From: Hemileia vastatrix
Taxonomy: Eukaryota; Basidiomycota; Pucciniomycetes; Pucciniales; Zaghouaniaceae
Length of the DNA: 64,000 nt
Direction: 5' to 3'
Assembly (NCBI GenBank): GCA_030280995.1
Contig: JASXTE010000004.1
Location: forward strand, 44,047,797-44,111,796
Below, piece by piece: positions 24,012 to 34,681 of this stretch (positions are counted from its first letter, which is position 1; each line of letters opens with the position of its first letter). Under the pieces are notes generated by a model. It searched no databases, was not told the origin of the DNA, and saw only the letters and a list, made by a program, of their open reading frames with translations. The position numbers and the translations under genes were made by a program.

Positions 24012-25073
24012 GTGGATCCTAATCTGAGTGCAGCTAGGAAAAAGTACAGCAAAGAGGAGCTGTACAAGATGCAGAAGGGTATGGCTGACATGGGCCCCCC
24101 TAGTTTTGGCACATTGGACATGAATGGTGAGCCAATGTTAATGGAAGTGGATTCTGACTCTGAGGAGGATGTCCCTTCGGCTTCATTTACAAAGCCTTCT
24201 GGAGTTAGAGGTTCTGGTGAGGGATCTGGTTTGGTTCCTGTTGATGGTAAATCTGTTGGTGGTTCTGGTCCTCAAGAATCTTCTAGGACCAAGGTGGTGA
24301 AGCCAAGGGCTCACTTTGAGAGGCCAGTGGTTTCTGGTCAAGTCAATGTTATGGACTCTGTCCTGGAAAGGATGAATCAGGGTCAGGTTTCCCTATCTTA
24401 TGGGGAATTGTATGCTATCAGTCCAGGGTTGGCTGATAGGCAGAAAAAGTTGTTGACCAGGAGAAGAGTTTCTTCTGGGGAGGTAGAATACATTTGTGAT
24501 TCTGCTGAAATGTTTGGTGAGGGGTTGGAAACTCATTTTTCTGCTCCTCTGGGATATGTTAATGTCACTCTGAATGGAAGGGAGGCAAGGGCATTGGTGT
24601 ATTCAGGTTCTCAGATAAACCTGATTTCTTTGTTTGAGGCAACTCATTTGGGCCTCCCCATCAAAACTGGTATTGGTGGGAATTTGGGAGGGATTGGTGG
24701 TCATGTCACTGAATTGGTTGGAACTTCAGAGTTTGTGAAGTTAGATTCTGGTGGAGCCTCAGGGAAGGTTTATTTTTACATTGCTAAAGGTAATGTAAAA
24801 GGAGTTTTAGGCAGGCCATTCTTGATGGATTTTCAGGCAAGAATTCGTTGTCAATTTGATTTGGGAATCAGTTTGGAGTTGACTGGTGAAGATGAAAGGA
24901 GACTTCCCATGAGGCTATCATCCCCTGGAGAGGATGGTTGGGAGACCAGGCCTGGTTTATCTTCAATGTGCCAGTGCATGGACTTCTGCAGGAGAAGGAA
25001 GGAAGTGGGTGCTGCCTCTGGTTTTTTGGAGTGTGGCTCAGGATCTATTGAGAGTCTGTCTTTTTTAGAGTAA
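24012..25073 (+). pseudogene. Element B retropepsin region
   Basis: In the same frame as Gag. After a low-complexity Ser/Gly linker, the protease fold is recognisable from LNGREARALVYSGSQINLIS. The expected D-S-G catalytic triad reads Y-S-G, a GAT-to-TAT change that removes the catalytic Asp. Downstream, GNVKGVLGRPFLMDF matches the second conserved retropepsin segment (ILGRPFL). It ends at a TAA at 25,071-25,073, and RT lies in a different frame after a gap of about 450 bp. Confidence 0.8.
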
Positions 25074-25312
25074 TGAGGGCTGATCACCCTAGTTCTACAA
25101 CCTCTCCCCAAGATGAGGAAATCCCAGGTTGTAGCAGTCAGCTCCCTTGGAGATATACCAAGTGGATTTTCAACTTTCTCTTTTTAATGTTTCTCTTTTC
25201 TGCAAGTATTCATCAAGTTTTTTATCAAGTCTCTGTTCTCTTTCAAGATTCTCAATTATTCTTAATTCAATCTCAAGGAAGAAGATTGGTTATATATCTT
25301 TATTGAAAGATA

Positions 25313-25813
25313 TGCAGAAAAGTTTTGGGGCGGTGAGATTGGGGTCTAAAAGTAAGTCCTCCCAATTGTGCACTGCTAGGGTTTCTTCTACACCTTTCAA
25401 AATCATTACCTGGGCCACACCTGTGAGCATTGGGGAAACCCCTGATTATTTTTGTAGGTAAAAAGAAAACTCAAGAAAAGAAGATAAAAATTTCAAGATA
25501 ATTCAAGAAAATCAACAAAAAAATCTGAAGATAATGAAGAAAGAAGATTCAAAATATTTTTTTGAAGATTGTCAAGATCAATTTTTGAGCCTCCAGCATG
25601 AGGTTAAACTGCAAAATTTTAAAAGAGTTGATTCTGAAGATGAATCAAGATTTGAAGATTTGGAATTGCCGAAAAGTTTTGGAGTGGTGAGATTGGGGTC
25701 TAAAAGTAAGTCCTGCCAATTGTGCACCGCTAGGGTTTCTTCTAAACCTTTCAAAAACATTACCTTGGCCACATATGTGAGCAATGGGGAAACCCTTGGT
25801 TTGTGTTCCAGGT
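25313..25813 (+). repeat. Direct duplication of about 140 bp in the protease-RT linker
   Basis: The stretch from about 25,313 to 25,454 recurs at about 25,672-25,813. Both encode SFG-VRLGSKSKS-QLCTARVSS followed by PFK-IT-AT-VS-GET. The copies differ by about 10 per cent and are separated by about 215 bp of Lys/Glu/Asp-rich coding text. The second copy lies in the frame leading into RT. I do not know whether the duplication is ancestral to the family, because the corresponding part of element C is deleted. Confidence 0.8.
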
Positions 25814-27010
25814 CAGGTGGTGAAGATTTCCTGAAGATCCCTCAAGTAGAAGGTGGAGAGGCAAATTATAAGAAGGTAGTGCAGAAGATTAGGCCTGTCA
25901 ATGAGCCTATGCCTGTGGGTTTGAGTCTGCCCTTGAATAGACCTCCTTTGTCAAGAGATCCGTACTGTACTCCTTTTTTGAAGAGTCCTCCAGAATTTGT
26001 AGAGACGGCTAGGGTGACTGTGGAAAGGTTAAAAGTTGTTAATTTTGGTCCTGATGGGTAGTTGTCTGAAGAAGAAAAGAAGTTGTTGTTGCACGTTATT
26101 GTGCTAAGGGAAAAAGCTGTGGCTTTTGTTGAGGAGGAAAGGGGTGTGTTGAAGCACTCTTATGGGGAACCTTACTTGATTCCTGTGGTTTGTCATGAAC
26201 CTTGGCAAATCAAACCTATTCCGATTCCAGCTGCTATCAAAGAGGATTTTGTGGATATTGTTAGGGAAAGAGTCAGGACTGGGTTATACAAACAATCGAA
26301 ATCCAGCTACTCAAGTCCAGTTTTCTGTGTAAAGAAGCAGAATGGAAAGTTTAGGGTGGTTCATGATCTTAGAGCCTTGAATAGAGTCACTATCAAGGAC
26401 GCTGGTATGCCACCAAGTGTAGAGGATTTTGTTGAAGCTTTTGCTGGCAGGGTGTGTTATGGTTTGGGTGATATTATGGGTGGTTATGATGAGAGGGAAC
26501 TTCATACAGATTCAAGGCCTCTCACAGCTTTTGAGACTCCTTTGGGAAGATCTCAACTCACTAGGTTGCCTCAAGGAGCAACCAATTAAGTGGCGGTATA
26601 TCAAGCACAGATGGCTTGGATTTTGCAGGATGAGGTTCCTACTCATGCTGGTATTTTTGTTAATGATGGTGGAATTAAAGGACCATCCACTGATTATGAT
26701 AATGAGGTGTTAGCAGAGAACCCTGAAATAAGGAGGTTTGTTTGGGAATATGCAATAACTCTAGAGAGAGTGTTGTTTAGGATTGAAGAGGCTGGTTTGA
26801 CCATTTCAGGGTCATAATTCTGTTGTTGTGTTCCTGCTTTGAAAATTCTGTGTCATGTGGTATGTAAAGAGAGAAGGATTATGGTGAAGAAGAAGATTAA
26901 TAAAATACAGTCATGTCTGAGGCCTAAAAATTCTACTGAAGTCAGGGGATTTTTGGCTGTATGTGTATATGTCAGGATTTTTATTAAGGATTTTTCTTTG
27001 TTGGCTTCAC
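25534..27010 (+). pseudogene. Element B reverse transcriptase, interrupted by element A
   Basis: The linker frame leads through a TAG at 26,059 into RT: YLIPVVCHEPWQIKPIPIP, then TGLYKQSKSSYSSPVFCVKK, FRVVHDLRALNRVTIKD, GLGDIMGGYDERELH, ETPLGR and LTRLPQGATN, followed by a TAA at 26,587. The catalytic box reads GIFVNDGGIKGP where element C has GIFIDDGGIKGP, so the first catalytic Asp is Asn. The thumb region ends at LAS, cut by element A at 27,011; RNase H resumes at 35,235. The frame appears one base short at this junction in both B and C, so that small deletion may be shared. Confidence 0.85.
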
Positions 27011-27563
27011 ATAACATCCCCAAGCATCCACATTAACCCAAAAACATATTTCCAACCCATAAATCCGTGAATAACCATCCAAGGAAGTAATTTTAGTTGT
27101 CCAAACTGGGTGTATGCGCCTGATATAGGTGTCTATGCTTCTGTAGGCGTTGTGAGTCCACTGATTTCGTCCATATGACCTAAAATAAGCAGAAAAACAA
27201 AGGTTATAGGCTATTAAGGCGCTAAAACCCACTTATATACCTAAATATACATAATATACTGCATATTTCACTGAATATAAGATTTATGTATACATATAAG
27301 CTTATGTATGTCAATAATTACTTCATATCACTTAAGATAAGTATATTATGACTCCATTAACACCTTAATAAGTATTATTAGGCCATGGATAAGCTATTTA
27401 AACTATTATAAATTATATAATAGAATAATAATTATATATATATATAATAAAATAATATATATTATTATTTTAACCTTATTTTTAAGATATAAGCTTACTA
27501 TAGTTAAGGTTATCTTATTTTAAGCATAAGAAATACTCAGTCCTAAGGAGATTTAGGCTGACA
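27011..27563 (-). repeat. Element A 3' LTR
   Basis: On the minus strand it begins TGTCAGCCTAAATCTCC and ends GATGTTAT. It matches 34,682-35,234 over its whole length, with visible differences such as CTGAT/CCGAT near 27,120, GCGCT/GGGCT near 27,217 and ATAAG/ATGAG near 27,282. It includes an AT dinucleotide run near 27,435. The 3' end departs from the TG...CA rule. Confidence 0.95.
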
Positions 27564-27575
27564 CTCCCTCACCCC
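27564..27575 (-). promoter_or_regulatory. Element A polypurine tract
   Basis: On the minus strand GGGGTGAGGGAG directly precedes the LTR start TGTCAGCC and follows a run of T. This is the expected plus-strand primer for reverse transcription. Near-identical tracts mark the relic at 1,181 and the LTR at 63,508. Confidence 0.85.
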
Positions 27576-27678
27576 AAAAAAACAATAAAAAAAATGTTAA
27601 GACATTTTAATTAATCTTAAGGAATGAAATAATAAAATAAAAAAAAAAATTTATAATACATATACTGAATGAACAGTA

Positions 27679-30600
27679 TTATTTAGATTTAAATTTTTTC
27701 AAGAGATTTTTAAGATCAGAGATTTCATTTTCTGGAATCCACTGGTCATATTCACTTGATTTATTTTTAAATCTTAATAGATACTCAACTCCCTTTTCTT
27801 TAGTAAGGTGTCTCTTTTTAAGTATCTTTTCAATTTCTGCTTTTTCCACTATTTCTTCAGGTTGCTGTTTATGCCTTCCTGATCTTCTTGGAAAGAGAGC
27901 AGTATCATTAGAATGGTATGGTTTTATAAGAGAAATAGGAAATACTGGATGTTTTCTATCATAAGGTGCATATAGAATAACCTCAACAGCATTATTACCA
28001 ACCATCTTTTTAACTACAAATGGTCCAATGAATGGATCCTTCAATTTAACATTACCATTTAAATTGAAATGTAGCGTTGAAATAAGGACTTCATCACCCT
28101 CTTTGAACATTTGTTCTTTATGGGCTTTATCCCATCTTTTCTTTTCATACTCAAAAGCCTTATTTATACATTCTTGAGCATGTTTTCTGCATAATTCCTG
28201 CATTTGAAGAAAAGATTTAGTACCTGGATGAATATCCAATCTAGGTAACTTATTAAGAGTTTTAGCAGGGGTATTAGGTACATAACCCAACCATAACTCA
28301 AATGGCTTTTTGCCAGTGACAGAATGTACTGTACTATTATATGCAAATTCTAAACCTGGGATAAGGGTTACCCAATCATGCGTGAATTTGTCATTGTCTT
28401 TAAAATTAAGACCAAAAGCACAGTATCTTCTTATCATATCTTCTAAGGTTTGTATCATTCTTTCTGCTAGCCCATCAGTTTGTGGATGGTGTGCTGTAGA
28501 AAGTTTTAATTGACACCCTGAAACATCCATAAGTGACGTCCAGAACTCAGAAGTAAATTTAGGATCTCTGTCAGAAACTATTGCTTTGGGGAAACCTGCT
28601 GTATTTAACATTTGTGTCCACCATATAAAATCTAAGTCCTTTGCAGAAACCTCTTTGTGGGTAGGAATAAATTTACACATCTTTGTAAATCTATCTACAA
28701 TTACCCAGCAGGAGTTATAACTCTTATTCCCTGCTATTGGCAAACCTGTTACAAAGTCCATGTTAATGATTTCCCATAGAGCTTTTGGTTGCTCAATTTG
28801 TTGTAATAAACCAGCTCTTTTTCCTGTTAATCTTTTAGATTTTTGACAAGAATCACATGTTTCAACATATTTCTGAACATCCTCAGACATGTTAATCCAC
28901 CAAGCTGTGTTTTTTACTCTGGTTAATGTTTTATGGTAGTCAAAATGACCTGCTAATATATCATCATGACATATACTTAACATTAACTCCTTCATTGAAG
29001 GGGGAATTACAATCACATTACTTAATTTTTTCCTGTAATATATAAAACCATCCTCAATGGAAAATTTTCCTTTTTCTAATGCCTCTTTATACTTAATTGG
29101 TAATGTTTTTATTAAAACATTCATTGAAGCATTAGATGGATCATTTAATATTGTAGTTAATTTACTTAAGTCAGGATCTGAATTATAATTATCAAGAATT
29201 GATTGCATAAATTCATCCTCAAGATCTACAATATAAATGCCATAAATGTTAATAATCTCTGACTCAGGAACATAAGCAGGATTATCATCATTATTAGGCA
29301 GAGGTACTCTAGATAACAGATCTACATTAGAGTGCAAGGTTCCTGCTCTATGTGTAATAGTCATCCGTCCTCTGTATTCTTGTACAGCTAATTGCCATCT
29401 AAACATGTGTCTATTAGGAGTTTTCATGTTTAAGAGTGACTTAACTGCACTACAGTCAGTTATTAACTCAAATTTTTGGTCTTCCAGGTAATAATCTAGC
29501 TTTTCAAGAGCCCATACTACTGCCAAACATTCAAGTTGAGTAGCACCATATTTCAATTCACCACTTCTTAGAGTACGTGAAATATAGCAGATTACTACTT
29601 CTGACATTTTACCTTCAATAAGTTGTTTTTGATGCAAAGCAGCACCCAGACCAATAAAACTTGCATCTGTATATAATACAAAAGGTAATTGGAAATCTGG
29701 TAATCCCAAGATAGGAGCTGTCATCAAACATTCTTTCAACTTATTAAAAGCTTGTTGTCTTTCATTATTCCAAATGAAAGCTTCTGATTTCTTTATCAGT
29801 GTGGTCAGTGGTGTAGCAATTGATTGGTAGTTCTTTATATATTGTCTATAATAACCACACATTCCAAGAAAAGACTGTACATCCTTTACATTTTGAGGAA
29901 TGCCAATATTCTTTATTGCAGCCACTTTATTTTGGTCTACACATATTTGTAAGCCAGATACAATATGACCAAGCATTTTTAAAGATTCAAACCCAAATTT
30001 ACATTTTTTCAATGCAAGGGTCATTTTTATTTCATCCATTTTCTGAAATACTTTCCTTAAATGGATTAAGTGTTCATCAAAAGTTTTAGAGAACACTATG
30101 ATGTCATCAATGTATACCATTAACCATCCCTCAATCATTTCATTATGGAATGTTATATCCATTAACTTTTGAAATACTGATGGAGCATTCTTTGGTCCAA
30201 ATGGCATTCTGACATACTTATAAATTCCCATGTGTGTTGTTATTAACAAAAAGTTCTGTGAATTCTTTTCAACAGGAATTTGATGGTACCCTTTATTTCC
30301 ATCTAGGCAACTTATATATTTAGCACCTTTAAGGGTAGCATGTATAGAGGCAATCCTTGGAAAGGGATAAATATCATCTATTGTAAATGTATTTAATGCT
30401 CTATAATCACCGCACAGTCTTGCTTTATCTTGTTCATAAGAAATCAGCACTGGTGATATTACACAATATTTTGGTGTAGTTTCAACCTTCTCAAGAATGT
30501 TCATTTTTAATAACATCTTAATATTATCCTCTATGTCTTTCCTCTTCATTGGTGAAGCAGGGTATGGTTTCTTTTTAAGACTAGCAGGAATATTATCCAT

Positions 30601-33546
30601 ATCACAGGTTAAACTAATTTTCATTTCATGATCTTTTACAAGGCCAAGTTCATTTGTACCATGTGCAAAAGCCATTGAAAAAGCTTTAATTAATTCCAAA
30701 ATATTATCTTTCTCAGTTTCACTTATCTGAGTGCCAAATGATGCTTTTGAAATTTCTGTTTCCAGAAGTTCCATCTCATTGGATTCTCTTCCTTTAGACG
30801 GGGAATTTGTTACTGACTCAATGTGTAAGACTGTGTTAAAAGAATTTATTTTAAATTTCCTTTTACCATTCATGCCAGTTGTAAAATTGTTATTAGCAGG
30901 GTCTAATTTTACACCAAATTTAGTCAGAATATCATTTCCAATGATAAAACAGTTACTACAATTTGTATTATCCATTACTACAAAGTCACAAGTTACCCTT
31001 ACATAACCATGTTGGTGTTTAAAGAAAACAGCAGCTTTGTATTTACCAATGGGGTGTAGTACTGATCCAAAACCTCTCCAATTTTTATTCTGAAGTGGTT
31101 CAAGCTTAAACTTATATTCACTATTAATTTTCTGTAATGTATTAGTGGAAACAACTGAACCAGCAGCTCCTGTGTCCAATACTATATTAACATTTTCACC
31201 AGAAATGATAGCTGGAACCGTGATAGGTGTCATTCTAAAGTTATCAGCTTGTATATCCTTAATGATTTCAGCATCCTCAAAATTCATTAAAGATTCATTT
31301 GAGTCCATATTTAATATTGGATTTTCAAAGATGGACAAATCATCTTCCAACATACAGACTTCATTTTCATCACTATATGAGATATTGCTGTCATAATCAC
31401 TTGATTCTTTACTTTTTTCAGTTTCAGTTTCAGATTCACGTTGATTTTCAACAATATTTATGTTTTTCTCACATTTGTGACCTTTGACCCAAGGTTTGTT
31501 ACACTTATAACAAGTATTTGTTTCATACTTTTTAGGTACTACAGGTGCAGTAGGTTTTTTCTGCTTCTCCTGAAATGTTTTTGAATTCTGAGTTTTTACA
31601 GGTTCAACATTTTGCTTATAAGTGGAATACCTTGATTCATACTTATGGTTTAATAATATTTCATTGCAAATATTAATAAAGTCAGAATATTCAGTAACAT
31701 TTAATGTTCTAGCTACAACAATGTCTCTGACAGATATAGGTAATTTGTATATTATCTTATCTTTCCATAAGTTAAAATCCATATGAGGCTCAATGGCTTT
31801 TAATATTTTGTTTAAATTCATTAAAAATACCATAGGTTTGTCACCATTCAATGGATTATACCTAGTCTTCTCATACAGTCTCTGCTGAGTAAGCCTGAAT
31901 TTAGAACCTCCAAATTGTTTTTCAATAAGTTGTTTCCATTCAGCCCAAGAGTAGTCTCTACCCTCACTTAAGACAGCTTCAAACCATAATAAGGCAACAT
32001 CCTTAAATAAAGAAATTAATTTTGATGTTATCTCTTCATCTGGTAACTTATATGAGAATTTCAAGTTGTCAATTCTTTGAATAAAATGTTGCCAATCAGA
32101 GCTGGCTTCCCCATCATAAGTTGGGTACTGATCTATCTTAGGCCAGTTCTTCTGATTGGATTTTATCTCACTAATCTTAGGTAAATTCAACAACTCATTC
32201 ACTTTTGATAAATGGTCTTGTATTTCTTCCTGCACAGATTGGTGACTTACATTTTCAGATTTGACACTACCACCAGATGGTTTTAATTGTGGTGGTACAG
32301 GGAAGGAATGAGATTCACTTTTGCCAATAAAAGGATTATTATTATATTGATTATACTTATGATTATCCTGGTTCATTAGTAGATTGGCAGTTTCAATCTC
32401 AACTATAGTTAATCTTTGTAGCAACTCAGAGACACTTTGATTTGTCTGGGCAAGAGATAACTTTGTTCTTGATTCAGTCTTTAATAAGTGTGTTTCATAT
32501 AATTTTTCTAACTCACAAAATTTGTTTGAAAGGTCATTATATTTATTACTCAATGAATCATATTTAAGATTTAGAGACAAATGTTCTTTCTCTAATTCTT
32601 TATTACGTGTTGCTAATTGAGAAATGTTCAATGTTAAGGATGAAATTGTATCACTAGTGAGTTTAACTGTCTGTTCCTCACAATCAGTCATTCTATTCCA
32701 CAATGCTGAAACAATTCTATGGACAGTTGGATTATTGTTAAAATATTCCATGTCCTCCTTTTCAATTCTCTCACTCTCCTGTGAACTTCTCATCTCACTA
32801 GTAGGTGGTTGCAACTGAGGATTAACTGTATTATCATTGTATATAGTACTGTTATTATGGACAAAAGACAAGTCAGGTGTATCTACTCTAAAACCTAAAT
32901 TTCTTAAATCCTCCTCTATTTTTTGTACAGATTTAACATCAATAGAATTACCTATATTGTAATTATCAGTATTATGTCTAATCTGAGAGGGTAAGTTACT
33001 TACCAAGGGATGGTTGCCAGTCCTGATTTTTGGCGCTTTTTTCCCTTGTAAGGGTGAGCTGAGGAAGTCAGATGAGGGGGTGGATCCCTGTTGCAACTGT
33101 GGCTTGTCCACTGTTGGTGAAACCAGTCCCATTTCCATTTGTCTACCAGGATTTTCTCCTGGGAGTGAGTGGACCCTCCTTGGATAGGGGGTTGCTGATT
33201 TGATTGACTGGGCTGGCCTCCCTTTAATTCTGCCATTGCCTGATTCATCTGCTGAAATCCTACCTTGCAATTGTTTTGCAACTGCTCTACCTCTTTGAAC
33301 ATGAGAGATTTTGATTCCTCTAGCTTCAGAACCTGTTTGGCCAGGTGGGACAGTTGATCCTGAAGAGGAGGAGACGTCTTTTTGATAGTTATCTTTTTTA
33401 AGAGGGCGTCCTTTTCCTCTATACTCATGCTTTCTGGCTGGGGGTACTGTTGTCCCTCCATGGTGATGTCCTGGAAAGTTTTTATTAGCTTTAGACCTGG
33501 TATTATAAGCAGGCTGTTCACTTACACTATCCTGGGGAGCACTCAT
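27679..33546 (-). CDS. Gag-Pol polyprotein, Ty3/gypsy chromovirus type
   Basis: A single 1955-codon frame encodes the whole retrotransposon machinery. The N-terminal 230 residues are basic and low-complexity, followed by a coiled coil (about 270-370) and a capsid-like region (about 480-640). A zinc knuckle CYKCNKPWVKGHKC lies near 680 and the retropepsin motif VLDTGAAGS near 790. RT starts near 1040 (LCGDYRALNTF) with catalytic YIDDIIVFSK near 1145. RNase H (LYTDASFIGLGAAL) lies near 1290. The integrase zinc domain (HFDYHKT, CDSCQKS) spans 1527-1567, and the core has MDFVTG near 1595, SDRDPKF near 1657 and HHPQTDGLAERM near 1690. A C-terminal chromodomain (about 1900-1952, EYLLRFKNKSSEYDQWIP) would guide integration to marked chromatin. 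All catalytic residues are intact. There is no frameshift or stop between gag and pol. An overlapping frame lies inside the first 180 codons. Confidence 0.97.
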   Translation of the reverse strand: MSAPQDSVSEQPAYNTRSKANKNFPGHHHGGTTVPPARKHEYRGKGRPLKKDNYQKDVSSSSGSTVPPGQTGSEARGIKISHVQRGRAVAKQLQGRISADESGNGRIKGRPAQSIKSATPYPRRVHSLPGENPGRQMEMGLVSPTVDKPQLQQGSTPSSDFLSSPLQGKKAPKIRTGNHPLVSNLPSQIRHNTDNYNIGNSIDVKSVQKIEEDLRNLGFRVDTPDLSFVHNNSTIYNDNTVNPQLQPPTSEMRSSQESERIEKEDMEYFNNNPTVHRIVSALWNRMTDCEEQTVKLTSDTISSLTLNISQLATRNKELEKEHLSLNLKYDSLSNKYNDLSNKFCELEKLYETHLLKTESRTKLSLAQTNQSVSELLQRLTIVEIETANLLMNQDNHKYNQYNNNPFIGKSESHSFPVPPQLKPSGGSVKSENVSHQSVQEEIQDHLSKVNELLNLPKISEIKSNQKNWPKIDQYPTYDGEASSDWQHFIQRIDNLKFSYKLPDEEITSKLISLFKDVALLWFEAVLSEGRDYSWAEWKQLIEKQFGGSKFRLTQQRLYEKTRYNPLNGDKPMVFLMNLNKILKAIEPHMDFNLWKDKIIYKLPISVRDIVVARTLNVTEYSDFINICNEILLNHKYESRYSTYKQNVEPVKTQNSKTFQEKQKKPTAPVVPKKYETNTCYKCNKPWVKGHKCEKNINIVENQRESETETEKSKESSDYDSNISYSDENEVCMLEDDLSIFENPILNMDSNESLMNFEDAEIIKDIQADNFRMTPITVPAIISGENVNIVLDTGAAGSVVSTNTLQKINSEYKFKLEPLQNKNWRGFGSVLHPIGKYKAAVFFKHQHGYVRVTCDFVVMDNTNCSNCFIIGNDILTKFGVKLDPANNNFTTGMNGKRKFKINSFNTVLHIESVTNSPSKGRESNEMELLETEISKASFGTQISETEKDNILELIKAFSMAFAHGTNELGLVKDHEMKISLTCDMDNIPASLKKKPYPASPMKRKDIEDNIKMLLKMNILEKVETTPKYCVISPVLISYEQDKARLCGDYRALNTFTIDDIYPFPRIASIHATLKGAKYISCLDGNKGYHQIPVEKNSQNFLLITTHMGIYKYVRMPFGPKNAPSVFQKLMDITFHNEMIEGWLMVYIDDIIVFSKTFDEHLIHLRKVFQKMDEIKMTLALKKCKFGFESLKMLGHIVSGLQICVDQNKVAAIKNIGIPQNVKDVQSFLGMCGYYRQYIKNYQSIATPLTTLIKKSEAFIWNNERQQAFNKLKECLMTAPILGLPDFQLPFVLYTDASFIGLGAALHQKQLIEGKMSEVVICYISRTLRSGELKYGATQLECLAVVWALEKLDYYLEDQKFELITDCSAVKSLLNMKTPNRHMFRWQLAVQEYRGRMTITHRAGTLHSNVDLLSRVPLPNNDDNPAYVPESEIINIYGIYIVDLEDEFMQSILDNYNSDPDLSKLTTILNDPSNASMNVLIKTLPIKYKEALEKGKFSIEDGFIYYRKKLSNVIVIPPSMKELMLSICHDDILAGHFDYHKTLTRVKNTAWWINMSEDVQKYVETCDSCQKSKRLTGKRAGLLQQIEQPKALWEIINMDFVTGLPIAGNKSYNSCWVIVDRFTKMCKFIPTHKEVSAKDLDFIWWTQMLNTAGFPKAIVSDRDPKFTSEFWTSLMDVSGCQLKLSTAHHPQTDGLAERMIQTLEDMIRRYCAFGLNFKDNDKFTHDWVTLIPGLEFAYNSTVHSVTGKKPFELWLGYVPNTPAKTLNKLPRLDIHPGTKSFLQMQELCRKHAQECINKAFEYEKKRWDKAHKEQMFKEGDEVLISTLHFNLNGNVKLKDPFIGPFVVKKMVGNNAVEVILYAPYDRKHPVFPISLIKPYHSNDTALFPRRSGRHKQQPEEIVEKAEIEKILKKRHLTKEKGVEYLLRFKNKSSEYDQWIPENEISDLKNLLKKFKSK
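33000..33428 (-). CDS. Overlapping second frame at the start of element A gag
   Basis: One base ahead of the polyprotein frame, an ATG at 33,428 (MSIEEKDALLKK) opens a frame of about 142 codons that ends PW-stop at 33,000. The product has a heptad-like N-terminal half (LAKQVLKLEESKSLMFKEVE), GFQQMNQAMAELK, a Gln/Pro/Ser stretch, then KWDW and SSAHPYKGK. The diverged relic at 3.8 kb keeps the same frame relation and similar protein: MSLEEREKLLKQ, GFVEVNQALVEIK, KWDW, SSSHPYKGK and PW-stop, while its main frame is full of stops. Both end at CTTGGTAAGT, which resembles a splice donor. It may be the true Gag head joined by splicing or frameshifting, or a separate small protein. Expression is unproven. 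Confidence 0.5.
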   Translation of the reverse strand: MSIEEKDALLKKITIKKTSPPLQDQLSHLAKQVLKLEESKSLMFKEVEQLQNNCKVGFQQMNQAMAELKGGQPSQSNQQPPIQGGSTHSQEKILVDKWKWDWFHQQWTSHSCNRDPPPHLTSSAHPYKGKKRQKSGLATIPW

Positions 33547-34663
33547 ATTGTTCAGAATAACAATATTTTACGTCTACAAAAGGAAAAAACTCTGTGGAAT
33601 TAGTAGACAAAAGATATTAGTAATTATATTACTAATAAAAAAGCAATGGAGCTTACCCTGAATTTATATCTTTATTTATTTAAATAAAATATAAGAAAAA
33701 ATCGAAAAAATCTGTTAAAAATATAATAATAAGTTTAACTAGACCTCTATAAGGGTGAATAATTAGCTTACCAAGCTTTAGCCAAATACCAATTTTATTG
33801 GGTGTTATATTGGTGTCCAAATACCAAGTGAAATTGGGTTTATATTGGGTACAGTTACTACTGTAAATATCTAATTTTTATGATAAAAAATTAGTACAAT
33901 TATTATAAGGGTTCTTTTCCGCAATCAATGAGTTATGATGACCCACTAATATGCAGCAGACCCAAATATTTGGTTAATTTTGAGTTGTACTAAGGTAAAA
34001 ATCACGTCCCAAGGCTTATACTAAATAATAAGTAAAATATAAGGAAAGACCCCCAATTGTCAGTACAGTCTAGTATATAAGTATGATATAATAGTGTTAT
34101 TTTATGGTCCTACTACTTATTAATAAATGATTTAGTGATTAAACCTCAGGGGAAGATCAATAGAATAGTTATACTCAAATAAAACTCACAATACTTGGAT
34201 TTAAATGCGTGCTAGTGGTGGAAAATAGAAGAATAAAATATAGTTATAGCTTTTATAAAGATAATATCAATTTATAAGGGCTTTATAATATATTTCTGAA
34301 TTTTAATAATTGTAGTGTAATGTTTGTTTGAAGTGTAGTAATTGAATGATGATAATAAACCGTCAAAATCCCTCCTTACTTATACCCAAATCCACTGGAG
34401 TGCACAGACCTTCAATCCAGATGATGTCACTGCTATCCCCGGCAATTACAGCACTGTGAGGGCCCATCACCTCCCCATGGCGTCCACTTCAAGCAATTTC
34501 AACACCCAGACCTCCAGTAAGGACCCTCCATCACTATTAATAATAACACAGAGTCATACCATAAATAGAAATCCCAGATAAAAGCGGATACCATAAAGAA
34601 ACAGGTAAAATAAATGATCAAAAAGAGATTTAATGAAACTAAAAGCATATAAAGGAAACAAAT
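33547..34663 (-). other. Element A 5' leader
   Basis: About 1.1 kb of untranslated leader lie between the primer-binding site and the polyprotein ATG. It is AT-rich, with several short upstream ATGs and no long frame on the element's strand. A packaging signal would be expected here, but I cannot identify one. Confidence 0.6.
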
Positions 34664-34681
34664 AAAATGTCCAAGCCCCCA
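34664..34681 (-). promoter_or_regulatory. Element A primer-binding site candidate
   Basis: Immediately after the 5' LTR end (GATGTTAT) the minus strand reads TGGGGGCTTGGACATT. A TGG start directly abutting the LTR is typical for tRNA priming. The tRNA identity is not assignable here. Confidence 0.6.

Noticed and set aside
27679..33546. Plus-strand open frames opposite the element A polyprotein
   Set aside because: They are shadows of a long coding frame with no own start context, domain or conservation in the 3.6-8.5 kb relic.
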